Positions 9,748 through 18,440 of a DNA stretch of 64,000 nucleotides are shown one piece after another. A model generated the notes under the pieces. That model saw only the letters and a list, made by a program, of their open reading frames with translations, was not told where the DNA came from and searched no databases. The translations under genes were made by a program, and so were the position numbers. Numbering within the stretch: the stretch's first letter is position 1; each line of letters opens with the position of its first letter. The stretch covers positions 20,689 to 84,688 of the forward strand of contig JBIOXV010000129.1 of assembly GCA_044869805.1 (NCBI GenBank), in the 5' to 3' direction. The DNA is from CAWDVR01 sp044869805. GTDB lineage: Bacteria; Acidobacteriota; Thermoanaerobaculia; Multivoradales; SZUA-115.

Positions 9748-11396
9748 AGCGCCCGCGCCCGCTCGACCTCGCCGCCGCGGCCGCCCTCGCCTGGCTGGTC
9801 GGCTATCCGCTGCTCATCGCGCTCGGCGAGGCCTTCGGCGGCTGGGCGAGCCCGGGCCTGGAGCACTTCGCGGAGTTCGCGCGCCGCGCCACCGAATGGC
9901 AGGCACTGGCGCGCAGCCTGTGGATCTCGCTCGCCTCGGTGGCGCTGGCGGCGGCGATCGGCGTGCCGCTCGCCTTCCTCTTCGAGCGCGTGGACTTCCC
10001 CGGCCGCCGGCTGGTGGGCGCCCTCGTCGCGCTGCCGGTCGCGCTGCCGCCGCTCGTAGGCGTGATCGCCTTCCTCTTCCTCTACGGCGAGAGCGGCTTC
10101 GCATCGCGCGCCGTGCGGACGGTGTTCGACCTCGCCGGGCCACCGTGGCGGCTCTCCGGCCCGGGCGCCATCCTGCTGGTCCACGCCTATTCGATGTACG
10201 TCTACTTCTACCTCTTCACCCGCGCCGGCCTGGCGCGGCTCGACCCGGCGCTTCCCGAGGCCGCGGCGGCGCTCGGTGCCGGCCGCTGGAAGACGCTCTG
10301 GCGGGTGACGCTGCCGCTGCTGCGGCCGTCGCTCGCCGGCGCCGCGCTCTTGACTTTCATGACCGCGCTGGGGTCGTTCTCGGCACCCTACCTCTTCGGC
10401 GGCAGCTTCCGGGTGATGACCACGCAGATCCTGGCCTCGAAGCTCAACGGCGACCTGGCGCTCGCCCACGTCGAGACCGTGGCCCTGGGAGCGATGGCGA
10501 TCGCCGCCCTCTTCCTGTTGCAGCGTCTGGACTCCCGGCAGCAGCTCACCGGCTCGGTGCGCGGCATCGCGCCGCGGCCGCGGCCCATCGAGTCGCGGGC
10601 CGGGCGCATCGCGGCGACCACCGCGACCTGCCTCCTCGCCGCCTTCCTGCTGCTGCCGCACGCCACGCTGCTGCTGGTCTCCTTCGTGCCGCGCGGCACC
10701 TGGACGGTCGAGCCGTTGCCGCCGGTGCTGTCGCTCGCCAACTACGCCGGCCTGGCGAACGGGCCCGAGGGCCTGCGGCCGATCGCCAACTCCTTCTGGA
10801 TGGCGGCGGTCGCGACCCTCGGCGCCCTCGTCCTGGGCTACCTCGCGGCACGCGGCTCGGCGGGAAGGCAGGGGCCGCTCGCCCGCTTCCTCGACTGGCT
10901 GATCGCGCTGCCCTGGGCGCTCCCCGGCACCGTGTTCGCGCTGGCGCTCGCCACCACCTTCAGCCTCGACGCGCCGTGGCTCGGCCGCTTCGTGCTGGTG
11001 GGCACGCCGTGGCTGTTGCCGCTCGCCTACCTGGCGCGCAGCCTGCCGCTGACCGGCCGCGCGGCGGCGGCGGGCCTCCGCTCGCTCGACCCGGCGCTGG
11101 AGGAGGCCGCGGCCTCGCTCGGCGCCGGCCGGGCCAAGCGCCTGTTCCGCGTCACCCTGCCCATCCTGCGACCGGCGCTGGTCGCCGGCGCGGGCCTCGC
11201 GTTCATCACCTCGCTGGGGGACTTCGTCGCCTCGATCGTGCTCTACACCCTGGACAACCGCCCGATCTCGATGGCCATCGACGCCATCCTGCGCCGCGAC
11301 GAGCTGGGCCTCGCCGCGGTCTACGGCGTGCTGCTGATGGTGGCCAGCACCGCGGCCTTCCTCGCCTGGGGCGGCGAGCGACAGGAGGCGGGCTGA
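9744..11396 (+). CDS. ABC importer permease with two fused membrane domains (FbpB/ThiP type)
   Basis: A 550-residue integral membrane protein with two homologous permease halves. Each has the EAA loop that docks the ATPase: EAAAALGAGRWKTLWRV in the first half (about residue 172) and EAAASLGAGRAKRLFRV in the second (about residue 450), both followed by TLP.LRP. Around 12 hydrophobic segments are visible. Fused permeases of this kind are typical of ferric-iron (FbpB) and thiamine (ThiP) importers. The GTG at 9744 overlaps the ATPase stop, and the TGA overlaps the ATG of the next gene. Confidence 0.88.
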   Translation: MKRPRPLDLAAAAALAWLVGYPLLIALGEAFGGWASPGLEHFAEFARRATEWQALARSLWISLASVALAAAIGVPLAFLFERVDFPGRRLVGALVALPVALPPLVGVIAFLFLYGESGFASRAVRTVFDLAGPPWRLSGPGAILLVHAYSMYVYFYLFTRAGLARLDPALPEAAAALGAGRWKTLWRVTLPLLRPSLAGAALLTFMTALGSFSAPYLFGGSFRVMTTQILASKLNGDLALAHVETVALGAMAIAALFLLQRLDSRQQLTGSVRGIAPRPRPIESRAGRIAATTATCLLAAFLLLPHATLLLVSFVPRGTWTVEPLPPVLSLANYAGLANGPEGLRPIANSFWMAAVATLGALVLGYLAARGSAGRQGPLARFLDWLIALPWALPGTVFALALATTFSLDAPWLGRFVLVGTPWLLPLAYLARSLPLTGRAAAAGLRSLDPALEEAAASLGAGRAKRLFRVTLPILRPALVAGAGLAFITSLGDFVASIVLYTLDNRPISMAIDAILRRDELGLAAVYGVLLMVASTAAFLAWGGERQEAG

Positions 11397-12658
11397 TGGA
11401 GTCGCTGAAGCGCCTGTCGGTCCTGATGGTGACGGCCTTCGTCGACATGCTGGGGTTCTCGATCCTCTTCTCGCAGCTCCCCTACTACGCCGAGAACTAC
11501 GGCGCCAGCCCGTCGCTGATCGGCTGGCTGACCGCCACCTTCGCCGCCGCGCAGCTCGCCACGGCGCCGCTCTGGGGGCGCCTCTCTGACCGCTACGGCC
11601 GCCGCCCCGTGATCCTCGCCGGGCTCTACGCCTCGGCCGCGGGCTTCCTGCTCTTCGCGCTGTCGGCGACGCCCCAGGCGGTGGCCCTGTTCGGTGAGAA
11701 GGGGGCGCTCTGGCTGCTCTTCTTCTGCCGCCTGGCGCAGGGCGCGGGCGGCGGCACGATCGGCGTGGTGCAGGCCTACGTCAGCGACTCGAGCAACCCC
11801 AAGGAGCGCTCCAAGGTCCTCGGCTGGGTGACCGCCGCGACCTCGGCCGGGGTGGTCATCGGACCGGCCCTGGGCTCGCTCTCGGTGCGGCTGGGGCCGG
11901 CGGCGCCGGGGCTCGTGGCGCTCGGCTTCTGCGTCGCCAACATCGCCTCCGCGTACCGCTGGCTGCCCGAGTCGTTCCCCAAGGACCGGGCCAACGGGAC
12001 GCGGGCCCGGCCGTCGATCCGCCGCGCCATCCTCGGGGTGCTGTCGGAGCCGGGCACGCCGGTGGCATCCCTGATCTGGACCTACGCCTTCGGCATGCTC
12101 GCCTTCATGTCGCTCTCCGGGCCGGTGATGGCGCTCTACCTCTACCGCGTCTTCTCGATCGACCAGGAGACGATCGGCTTCTTTTTCGCCTACGTGGCAA
12201 CCCTCACGCTGATCATGCGCGCACTGCTGCTGGGGCCCATCGTCCGCCGCCTGGGCGAGGTTGCGACCATGCGGCTGGGAGCGCTCTCGGTGGCGCTCGG
12301 CCTGCTGACCATCCCGCTGGCGAACGGCTACCTGGGCCTCGCCCTGACGGCGGCCTTCATGCCGATCGGCACCGCCCTCCTCTTCCCGGTCACCACTTCG
12401 CTCCTCTCGCAGCGCTTCACGGCCCAGGAGACCGGCCAGGCCATGGGCGTGCAGCAGGCCTTCGGCGGCATGGCGCGCCTCGCGGGCCCGGTGTGGTCCA
12501 CGGCGGTGTTCGAGAGCGTGGGCATGATCGCGCCGTTCCTGATCGCCGGCGCGCTCATGTTCGGCGTCTTCCTGCACACCCTACGCATCCACCTCCCGCC
12601 CGACGCCCACGTCGTCCCGCCGATCGCGCCCGAGGGGGAGACGGAAGTGGTGGGTTGA
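11396..12658 (+). CDS. Major facilitator superfamily transporter (TetA/DHA1-like)
   Basis: A 420-residue 12-helix MFS protein. It has the loop 2-3 motif GRLSDRYGRRP (motif A), an acidic residue in the first helix (FVDMLGFSI), a QGAGGGTIGVVQAYVSD segment and helix 5 GVVIGPALGS (motif C of proton antiporters). This points to drug:H+ antiport, but the substrate is unknown. Its ATG overlaps the permease TGA by one base, so it is the last cistron of the importer operon. An efflux pump tied to an importer operon is a little unusual and might recycle or export a chelator; that is speculation. Confidence 0.85.
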   Translation: MESLKRLSVLMVTAFVDMLGFSILFSQLPYYAENYGASPSLIGWLTATFAAAQLATAPLWGRLSDRYGRRPVILAGLYASAAGFLLFALSATPQAVALFGEKGALWLLFFCRLAQGAGGGTIGVVQAYVSDSSNPKERSKVLGWVTAATSAGVVIGPALGSLSVRLGPAAPGLVALGFCVANIASAYRWLPESFPKDRANGTRARPSIRRAILGVLSEPGTPVASLIWTYAFGMLAFMSLSGPVMALYLYRVFSIDQETIGFFFAYVATLTLIMRALLLGPIVRRLGEVATMRLGALSVALGLLTIPLANGYLGLALTAAFMPIGTALLFPVTTSLLSQRFTAQETGQAMGVQQAFGGMARLAGPVWSTAVFESVGMIAPFLIAGALMFGVFLHTLRIHLPPDAHVVPPIAPEGETEVVG

Positions 12659-12701
12659 CAGGCTTTCCGAGTCTCTCTAGTCTCCACCTATGGAGGCGGA
12701 T

Positions 12702-12953
12702 ATGGAGCTAAGCAAGAAGACCACGATCCTGTTCCCGCCCGACCTTCACGACCAGCTCGGGCGCCTGGCGCGGCGGCGTGGCACGAGCCTGGGCGAACTG
12801 GTGCGCCGGGCCTGTGAGGAAAGGTACGGTCTCCGTTCCCGGGATCACCGGCTGGCCGCCGTCGACGAGCTAGAGAAGCTCTCCCTGCCGGTCGGTGAGC
12901 CGGACGAGATGGAACGAGAGTCCGTGCCGCCGGCCGAGGAAGCCCTGCCTTGA
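12702..12953 (+). CDS. Ribbon-helix-helix antitoxin (VapB-like)
   Basis: An 83-residue protein beginning MELSKKTTILFPPDLHDQL and continuing RRRGTSLGELVRRACEERYG, a ribbon-helix-helix DNA-binding pattern (beta strand KTTILF, then two helices). The C-terminus is acidic and Pro-rich, fit for toxin binding. I prefer the ATG at 12702, because GGAGG lies five bases upstream (12692-12696); an ATG at 12690 is in the same frame. The TGA overlaps the TTG start of the PIN gene that follows. Confidence 0.8.
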   Translation: MELSKKTTILFPPDLHDQLGRLARRRGTSLGELVRRACEERYGLRSRDHRLAAVDELEKLSLPVGEPDEMERESVPPAEEALP

Positions 12954-13357
12954 TCCTGGTGGACTCTAACGTCCTCATGTACGCCGCGGGGGCGGAGCAT
13001 CCGCACAAGGCTCCAAGCGTGGCCTTTCTTCGCCGGGTCGCCGAGGACAAGCTGGACGCGGCCATCGACGCCGAGGTGCTGCAAGAGATCCTGCACCGCT
13101 ACCGTTCGCTCGGCCGTTGGTCTGAAGGGGGGCGCGTCTACGATCTGGCTCGCCAGATCTTTCCGGTGGTGATCCCGATCACCTCAGAGATCCTCGACCG
13201 CGCCCGCGGGCTGATGGATGATTACGCCGGGCTGAGCGCACGGGACACTCTCCACAGCGCCGTGGCCCTGGAGAGCGGCTCGGCGGCCCTGTGCAGCTAC
13301 GACCGCGACTTCGACGCGGTGCTCGGCGTGAAACGGATCGAACCCGGTGCAGCCTGA
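12950..13357 (+). CDS. vapC: VapC-type PIN-domain toxin
   Basis: A 135-residue PIN nuclease starting with TTG at 12950, coupled to the antitoxin stop. Catalytic acids are in LVDSNVLMY, AEVLQEILH, SARDTLHSAVAL and CSYDRDFDAV. It belongs to a different PIN subgroup from the vapC near 1700, which has LLDTHVW and a Phd/YefM partner. It is expected to be an RNA-cleaving toxin held in check by the upstream RHH protein. Confidence 0.87.
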   Translation: MILVDSNVLMYAAGAEHPHKAPSVAFLRRVAEDKLDAAIDAEVLQEILHRYRSLGRWSEGGRVYDLARQIFPVVIPITSEILDRARGLMDDYAGLSARDTLHSAVALESGSAALCSYDRDFDAVLGVKRIEPGAA

Positions 13358-13394
13358 GCCCGGATCCGAGGACCAACGATCGAGGAGGCTCCCC

Positions 13395-13760
13395 ATGATC
13401 ACCGGCGTCCACACCATGTTCTATTCCTCGCAGGCCGAGGAGCTGCGCGACTTCCTGCGCGACAAGCTGGGATTCCCGGCGACCGACGTCGGCGGAGGCT
13501 GGCTGATCTTCGACCTGCCCGAGGCCGACATGGGCTGCCACCCGGCCGACGAGCAGGACGGCGCCCAGTCGGGCACCCACGACATCTCGTTCTACTGCGA
13601 CGACATCCACCAGACCGTGGCGGAGCTCAAGGCGCGGGGCGTCGAGTTCACGGACGAGATCGAGGACCACGGCTACGGCCTGGTGACCCACTTCCGCGTG
13701 CCGGGCGGCTTCGCCCTGCAGCTCTACCAGCCGCGCTACTCGAAGAACGGCGCCGGCTGA
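13395..13760 (+). CDS. VOC-family (glyoxalase/bleomycin-resistance fold) protein
   Basis: A 121-residue single-domain VOC protein: an N-terminal beta-alpha-beta unit (GVHTMFYSSQAEELRDFLRD), GWLIFDLPEADMGCHP in the middle, and the C-terminal half HDISFYCDDIHQTVAELKARG followed by PGGFALQLYQPRY. Candidate metal ligands are His (GCHP, GTHD) and the late Glu/Gln strand. The start is ATG 13395 with a GAGGAG ribosome site about eight bases upstream. The family covers glyoxalases, dioxygenases and drug-binding proteins; no specific reaction can be assigned. Confidence 0.75.
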   Translation: MITGVHTMFYSSQAEELRDFLRDKLGFPATDVGGGWLIFDLPEADMGCHPADEQDGAQSGTHDISFYCDDIHQTVAELKARGVEFTDEIEDHGYGLVTHFRVPGGFALQLYQPRYSKNGAG

Positions 13761-13794
13761 CGGCCGGCGGGACTGCGCGCGGCAGCGCCGCGGA

Positions 13795-15489
13795 TCACGG
13801 CACCACGCCGGACCAGGCGCCGGTGTCCCCGCTCTCGAAGCCGTCGGCGAAGAGGTAGCCGTAGAGCACGTGGGCGGCACCGACGTTGGTCTCGCCCGCC
13901 CCGAGGTCCTCCCTCGGTACTCCGATCGCGAGGTCGACGTGCCCGAGACCGTCGAAGTCGCCGGCCGCGAGCGCGCCGCCGAAGAGGTCGCCGCCCTCGC
14001 CGCCTCCCGCGATGCCCGCCGAGTCCTGGCTCCAGACCTCGTTGCCGAAGATCAGCAGCCCGAACTCCGTGCCGTGAAGCACCTGCACCGCGCCTCCCAC
14101 CGCGCCGGAGGCGAGGACCTCGTCCGGCACGCCGATCACCAGATCGGCAAAGCCGTCGCCGTTGGGGTCGGCGGTGGTCAGCGTCAGGCCGAAGCGCTCT
14201 TCGGGCTCGGCGACCTCCAGCACCCCGGCGACGTCCTGGTGCCAGAGCTGGTTGCCGTCGGCCGCGAGCCCCAAGGCCGAGCCGTAGAAGACGTTGACCG
14301 CGCCGGCGTCGATCACCTCCGAGCCCATCGGGCCGAGGTCCTCCTCGGGTACGCCGACCGCCAGGTCGGCGAAGCCGTCGCCGTTGAAGTCGCCCGCTCC
14401 CAGGGCCCGGCCGAAGTTGTCATGATCTTCGCCCTCTCCCTCGATGCCGTCGGCGCCCTGCTCCCAGAGCTTGTTGCCGGCCGCGGTCAAGCCGGAGGCG
14501 GAGCCGTAGATCAGGTTGACCGCTCCCTTGCCGTCGTTCTCGCCGAAGACGCCCGCGGCGAGATCGTCGAAGCCGTCGCCGTTGAAGTCGGCGACCGCCA
14601 GAGCGATCCCGAAGAAGTCCGCACCCTCGACTGCGCCATCGATGCCCGGGGAGTCCTGGTGCCATTCCTGCTCGCGATCCGCCGACAGGCCGCCCGCGGC
14701 GCCGTAGAGCACGACCACTCGGCCGGCGGCGAGGTCCGTGAAGAGGATGCCCTCGAAGTTCTCCGCCGCCAGTCCAATCGCCAGGTCGTCGAAACCGTCG
14801 CCGTCGAAGTCCCCGGCCGCCAGGCTCGCACCGAACTGGTCGAGGAACTCGGAGTCCCCGGAGACCCCGGGCGAGCTCTGCGTCCAGAGCTGGTTCGAGG
14901 CCGTACCGAGGCCCGACGGGGCGCCGTAGAGCACCTGCGTCGCGCCTTCGCTCTGGCCGGGCGCCTCCACGTCCTCGGATGGGACCCCTACGGCCAGGTC
15001 CCGGAAGCCATCGCCATTGAAGTCACCCGCCGCCAGCGCGAAGCCGAAGAGGTCCCCTTCCTCGGCGGCCCCCAGCATTCCCGGCCTGCCCTGGTGGAAG
15101 ACCTCGTTGCCGGCTGCGGCCAGGCCCTGGGTACCGGCGGCATAGAAAACGTGCACCGCGCCGGCGCTCACCTCGCCCACTGGCTGGCCCGGCACGCCCA
15201 CGGCGAGGTCGGCGCGGCCGTCGCCGTTGAAGTCGCCGGAGGCGAGCGCCTGGCCGAAGAGGTCGTCTGGCTCCGCCGCGTCGGCCACTTCCGCCACGTT
15301 CTGGTGCCAGAGCTGGGACCCGAAGTCCAGGAGCTGGGCCTGGGCCGCGCCGGGCGCGAGCCAGCCGAGGGTGGCCAGACCGGCGGCCAGGGCCAGGCGG
15401 CCCGACGATGGTCGCGGCGCTGGCGGGAAGTGCGGGCCCGGCGCCCTGCGTCGTGGTGCGGTCGAGGCATGGGGCTCGGCTCGATCCAT
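13795..15489 (-). CDS. Secreted FG-GAP beta-propeller protein with ESGDT tail
   Basis: A 564-residue secreted protein: a basic N-region, a hydrophobic signal segment (about residues 31-52, ending AQAQ), then seven FG-GAP repeats of the type FGxALAxGDFNGDGxxDLAVGVP spaced by about 65 residues, which fold into a seven-bladed beta-propeller. The DFNGDG loops are Ca-binding. The C-terminus is FADGFESGDTGAWSGVVP, the same kind of tail as on the two propeller proteins at 20616-22849, so it may be a sorting or attachment signal. The gene lies 95 bases downstream of a membrane winged-helix/TPR regulator on the same strand, with AGAGGACG in the leader and GAGGAG before the ATG. Confidence 0.85.
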   Translation of the reverse strand: MDRAEPHASTAPRRRAPGPHFPPAPRPSSGRLALAAGLATLGWLAPGAAQAQLLDFGSQLWHQNVAEVADAAEPDDLFGQALASGDFNGDGRADLAVGVPGQPVGEVSAGAVHVFYAAGTQGLAAAGNEVFHQGRPGMLGAAEEGDLFGFALAAGDFNGDGFRDLAVGVPSEDVEAPGQSEGATQVLYGAPSGLGTASNQLWTQSSPGVSGDSEFLDQFGASLAAGDFDGDGFDDLAIGLAAENFEGILFTDLAAGRVVVLYGAAGGLSADREQEWHQDSPGIDGAVEGADFFGIALAVADFNGDGFDDLAAGVFGENDGKGAVNLIYGSASGLTAAGNKLWEQGADGIEGEGEDHDNFGRALGAGDFNGDGFADLAVGVPEEDLGPMGSEVIDAGAVNVFYGSALGLAADGNQLWHQDVAGVLEVAEPEERFGLTLTTADPNGDGFADLVIGVPDEVLASGAVGGAVQVLHGTEFGLLIFGNEVWSQDSAGIAGGGEGGDLFGGALAAGDFDGLGHVDLAIGVPREDLGAGETNVGAAHVLYGYLFADGFESGDTGAWSGVVP

Positions 15490-15584
15490 GGCGGTCTCCT
15501 CGCTCGGTGGGGTCCCGATCTGAACGAGGAGATTCCTACCGCCCGGCGACGCCGGCCGTCCTCTGCGATCGCTCTACCTCCGCT

Positions 15585-17924
15585 CTAAGTTGGCTGCCGC
15601 GCGGCCAGCAGGCGCTCGGCCTGGCGGCTGAAGGCCAAGAGCCCGCGCGTCGCGGCGTCGCGCGACAGGTCGCGGAGCAGGTCGCGGGCCCGCGGCCGGT
15701 CCCCCTGGCGCAGGGCCAGCCGCGCCTGCGCCAGGCGGGCGGTCATTGCGAGCCCCACCAGCCCGACCTCCTCGGCCTGCAGGCGGAGGCCGGCGAGCGC
15801 CAGCGCCGCCGCCGCGAGCTCGCCGGAGGCAGCGTGCCAGTCGGCCTCCGCCAGCGCCATCTCCAGCCTCGGCCGCAGCAGCTCGCTGCCTTCGAGCAGC
15901 CGGCGAGCCGCGGCCAAGTGTTCGCCGCCCTCGGCCAGGCGCCCGGCCGCCACCAGCGCCCTGGCGAGCAGCGCCTCGAGCCCGCCCTCCTCCGCCCGGC
16001 AAGGCAGGCGCCGATAGACCGCGAGAGCGGTCGTGGCCGCTTCGCCGGCGGCGCCGGGCTCTCCGGCCTCGAGCAGCACGCGGGCCAGCCGCGCCTGGCT
16101 GAGAGCGGTCGCCGTCTCCTCCCCCAGCTCGCGGCGGATGGCGAGGGCCGCCTCGTGGGCCGCCCGGGCGCCGGCGAGGTCACCACGCCCGGCGGCCAGC
16201 TCGGCGCGCGCCGCGGTGGCGAGAGCGAGAGCCACCCTCGAGCCCGACTCACGGCTCAGCGACTCGGCCTCGGTGAGCAGCACCTCGACCTCCGCCAGCT
16301 CACCTCGTTCGACCCGCAGCTTGGCGATGTCGGCAAGGGTGTAGACCATCGAGATCCGATCGCCGACCTTGCGCTTGACCGCCAGTGCCTCGCGGAAGCG
16401 GGCTTCCGCCGCCGCGAGGTCACCCCGCTCGGCCAGCGTCACCGCCAGGTTGTGGAGCACCCGTCCCTCGTAGCCGAGGTTCTTCACCGCGCGCTGGCGC
16501 TCCAGGGCCGACTCGTACTCCCGCTGCGCCGCCGCGAGCTCGCCGCGGGCTTGCAGGATGCCGGCGAGCCCGGTCAGCAAGTTGGCCTCGCCGTGGGGGT
16601 CGCCCCCGGCGCGGAAGCCGGCGAGCGAAGCCCGGAACCTCGCCTCCGCCTCGTCGAGGCGGCTCTCGCGCTCGGCCAGCATCCCCAGGCCGTGCTCGGC
16701 CCGCGCGACTTCCACCGGGGCGCCGAGTTTCTCCGCCGCGCGCCGCATGCTCTCGAGGACGCGCGCCGCCTGGGCGTGCTCGCCGAGCTGCATGAGGGCG
16801 CTGCCTTGCATCCCGTAGGAGCGCACCAGGAGCAGGCCGGACGCGCCGGTGGCCGCGGCACGGGCCTCGCACTTCTCGACCGCCCGCGCCGCGGCGACCA
16901 GACAGCGCTGCAGGTCGCCGAGCGCCGCCGCGGCACGCGCCTCGCAGAGGTCCACCGCCGGGTCGTCGGCGAGCTCTGGCGGAAGCTGCCGCAACCGCCC
17001 CACCACCAGCAGGGCCTCGGCCGCGCGACCGGCGCGCACCAGCACCCCGGCGAGCTCGACCCCCAGGTCGAGACGATCGGGCGCCAGCGCGAAGAGCTTC
17101 TCGAGGGTGGAGATCGCCCGCGGCCAGTCACGCTCGCCTCGCGCCACCTGGACGTCGATCCACAGCCGGTCCTCCTCGGCGAGGGGAGCTGCCAGGGCGG
17201 CGGCTCGGCGGGCCGCCTCGCCGGCCTCCGCGTCCTGGCCCAGCGTGTAGTGGCTCGCGGCGAGCGCCGCCAGGGCCAGCGGCGCATCCGGCTCCGCGGC
17301 CGTGGCGCGGCCCAGCAGGTCGCGCGCGACGGTCGCATCCATGCTCCGCAGGCGCTCGACGCCCGCCAGGTAGAGCCGCCGCGCCTCCCGCCCCCGGGGC
17401 TCACCGGGGCGCCACTCGGGCTCCGCGGCGGTTCCCAGCCGGCGCAGGCCGAATCCCGCCAGGGCGAGCAGCACCGCGGCGCCGGCCACCAGCGGCGCCC
17501 AGCGGTACGGCCGCGGCGCCGCGGAGCGGCGGGCCAGGCCGTCGACCGCCGGAGCCACGACGGGGACGGGCGGAGGCGGCCCCTCGACTGCCTGCGCCGG
17601 GACGGGCTGCACCGCCGCGACGAAGCGGTAGCCGGCCCTGGGCACGGTCTCGATCAACGGGCCGCCGTCGCCCTCTTCGAGGGTGCTTCGCAGCACCCAG
17701 ACGTAGTGCGAGAGGTTGGCCTCGGTGACGATCGCGTCCGGCCACACCTCGGCGAGCAGCTCCTCTTTGCGCACCAGGTGGCCGGCACGGCGCACCAGGG
17801 CGACCAGCAGGTCGAAGCTCTTGGGCTTGAGCAGGACGGCCGAGCCGGCGCGGGCGAGCGAGCGCTCGCCGACGTCGAGGAGGAAGTCTCCGAACGCGTA
17901 CCGCTCAGCAGGTGGCACGGGCAC
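15585..17924 (-). CDS. Membrane-anchored winged-helix (CadC/ToxR-like) regulator with TPR repeats
   Basis: A 779-residue one-component regulator. Residues 1-100 are an OmpR/CadC-type winged helix (YAFGDFLLDVGERSL, LKPKSFDLLVALVRRAG, VPRAGYRFVA). A Pro-rich linker, one membrane helix near residues 145-165 and a long Ala/Glu/Arg-rich TPR array follow. The DNA-binding end is cytoplasmic and the TPR part extracytoplasmic, as in CadC. It starts with GTG at 17924. It sits between the FG-GAP gene downstream and the divergent blaI operon upstream, so it may control either. The second such regulator at 22897 is related in the winged helix and in its LLAAR end. Confidence 0.82.
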   Translation of the reverse strand: MPVPPAERYAFGDFLLDVGERSLARAGSAVLLKPKSFDLLVALVRRAGHLVRKEELLAEVWPDAIVTEANLSHYVWVLRSTLEEGDGGPLIETVPRAGYRFVAAVQPVPAQAVEGPPPPVPVVAPAVDGLARRSAAPRPYRWAPLVAGAAVLLALAGFGLRRLGTAAEPEWRPGEPRGREARRLYLAGVERLRSMDATVARDLLGRATAAEPDAPLALAALAASHYTLGQDAEAGEAARRAAALAAPLAEEDRLWIDVQVARGERDWPRAISTLEKLFALAPDRLDLGVELAGVLVRAGRAAEALLVVGRLRQLPPELADDPAVDLCEARAAAALGDLQRCLVAAARAVEKCEARAAATGASGLLLVRSYGMQGSALMQLGEHAQAARVLESMRRAAEKLGAPVEVARAEHGLGMLAERESRLDEAEARFRASLAGFRAGGDPHGEANLLTGLAGILQARGELAAAQREYESALERQRAVKNLGYEGRVLHNLAVTLAERGDLAAAEARFREALAVKRKVGDRISMVYTLADIAKLRVERGELAEVEVLLTEAESLSRESGSRVALALATAARAELAAGRGDLAGARAAHEAALAIRRELGEETATALSQARLARVLLEAGEPGAAGEAATTALAVYRRLPCRAEEGGLEALLARALVAAGRLAEGGEHLAAARRLLEGSELLRPRLEMALAEADWHAASGELAAAALALAGLRLQAEEVGLVGLAMTARLAQARLALRQGDRPRARDLLRDLSRDAATRGLLAFSRQAERLLAARQPT

Positions 17925-17975
17925 GGCCTGCGCAGACTAGCAGAGGCGCCGTGGGCGTCGACCAGGCCGCCCCTC

Positions 17976-18024
17976 TTGACGCCGAGCCACATCTGTAGCA
18001 GGATCGGCCACAAATGTAGCAGGA
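17976..18024 (+). promoter_or_regulatory. blaI promoter with two BlaI-type operators
   Basis: TTGACG (17976-17981) with a 17-base spacer and a weak -10 CAGGAT (17999-18004) precede blaI. A 17-base direct repeat, CCACA(TC/AA)TGTAGCAGGA, occupies 17987-18003 and 18008-18024 with a 21-base period (two helical turns) and only two mismatches. Each copy contains the dyad ACA-nn-TGT, matching the TACAnnTGTA core known for BlaI/MecI boxes. One box lies inside the promoter and one just after it, which fits autorepression. The region also serves the divergent regulator at 17924. Confidence 0.7.
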
Positions 18025-18044
18025 GGACTCGAAACGGAGGCTGG

Positions 18045-18440
18045 ATGCGTTTCTCCGAGGCGGAGTGGAAGGTCATGCGGGTGGTCTGGCGGCGGCCGGG
18101 GGCGGCCGTGCGCGAGATCGTCGCCGAGCTGAAGGGCGAAACCGAGTGGTCCTACTCCACCGTCAAGACGATGCTGGCTCGGCTGGTCGAGAAGGGCGCT
18201 CTGAGCCTCGAGAAGGACGCCAACCTCTACCGCTACACCGCCACTGTCAACGAGCGCGATGCCCGGCGCTCGGCGCTGCGCTCGCTCCTCGACCGCGCCT
18301 TCGACGGCACGCTGGGCTCGCTGCTCCATCACCTGGTCGCCGACGAGAAGCTCTCGCGGCGCGAGCTCGAAGAGCTGCGTGGGCTGCTCGCCGCCGAGCA
18401 GGCCGCGAAGCCCGCGCCGGGGCGGAAGGAGCGCGGCTGA
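18045..18440 (+). CDS. blaI: BlaI/MecI-family transcriptional repressor
   Basis: A 131-residue repressor with the typical BlaI winged helix: FSEAEWKVMRVVWRRPGA, then a recognition helix in EWSYSTVKTMLARLVEKGAL and a basic wing YRYTA. The C-terminal dimerisation helices end RRELEELRGLLAAEQ. A good ribosome site (CGGAGG) sits just before the ATG at 18045. It is the first gene of a coupled operon with an M56 sensor protease. BlaI repressors are cut when the partner protease senses its signal, releasing the promoter, where two matching boxes are present. No beta-lactamase lies nearby, so the inducer and regulon are unknown. Confidence 0.9.
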   Translation: MRFSEAEWKVMRVVWRRPGAAVREIVAELKGETEWSYSTVKTMLARLVEKGALSLEKDANLYRYTATVNERDARRSALRSLLDRAFDGTLGSLLHHLVADEKLSRRELEELRGLLAAEQAAKPAPGRKERG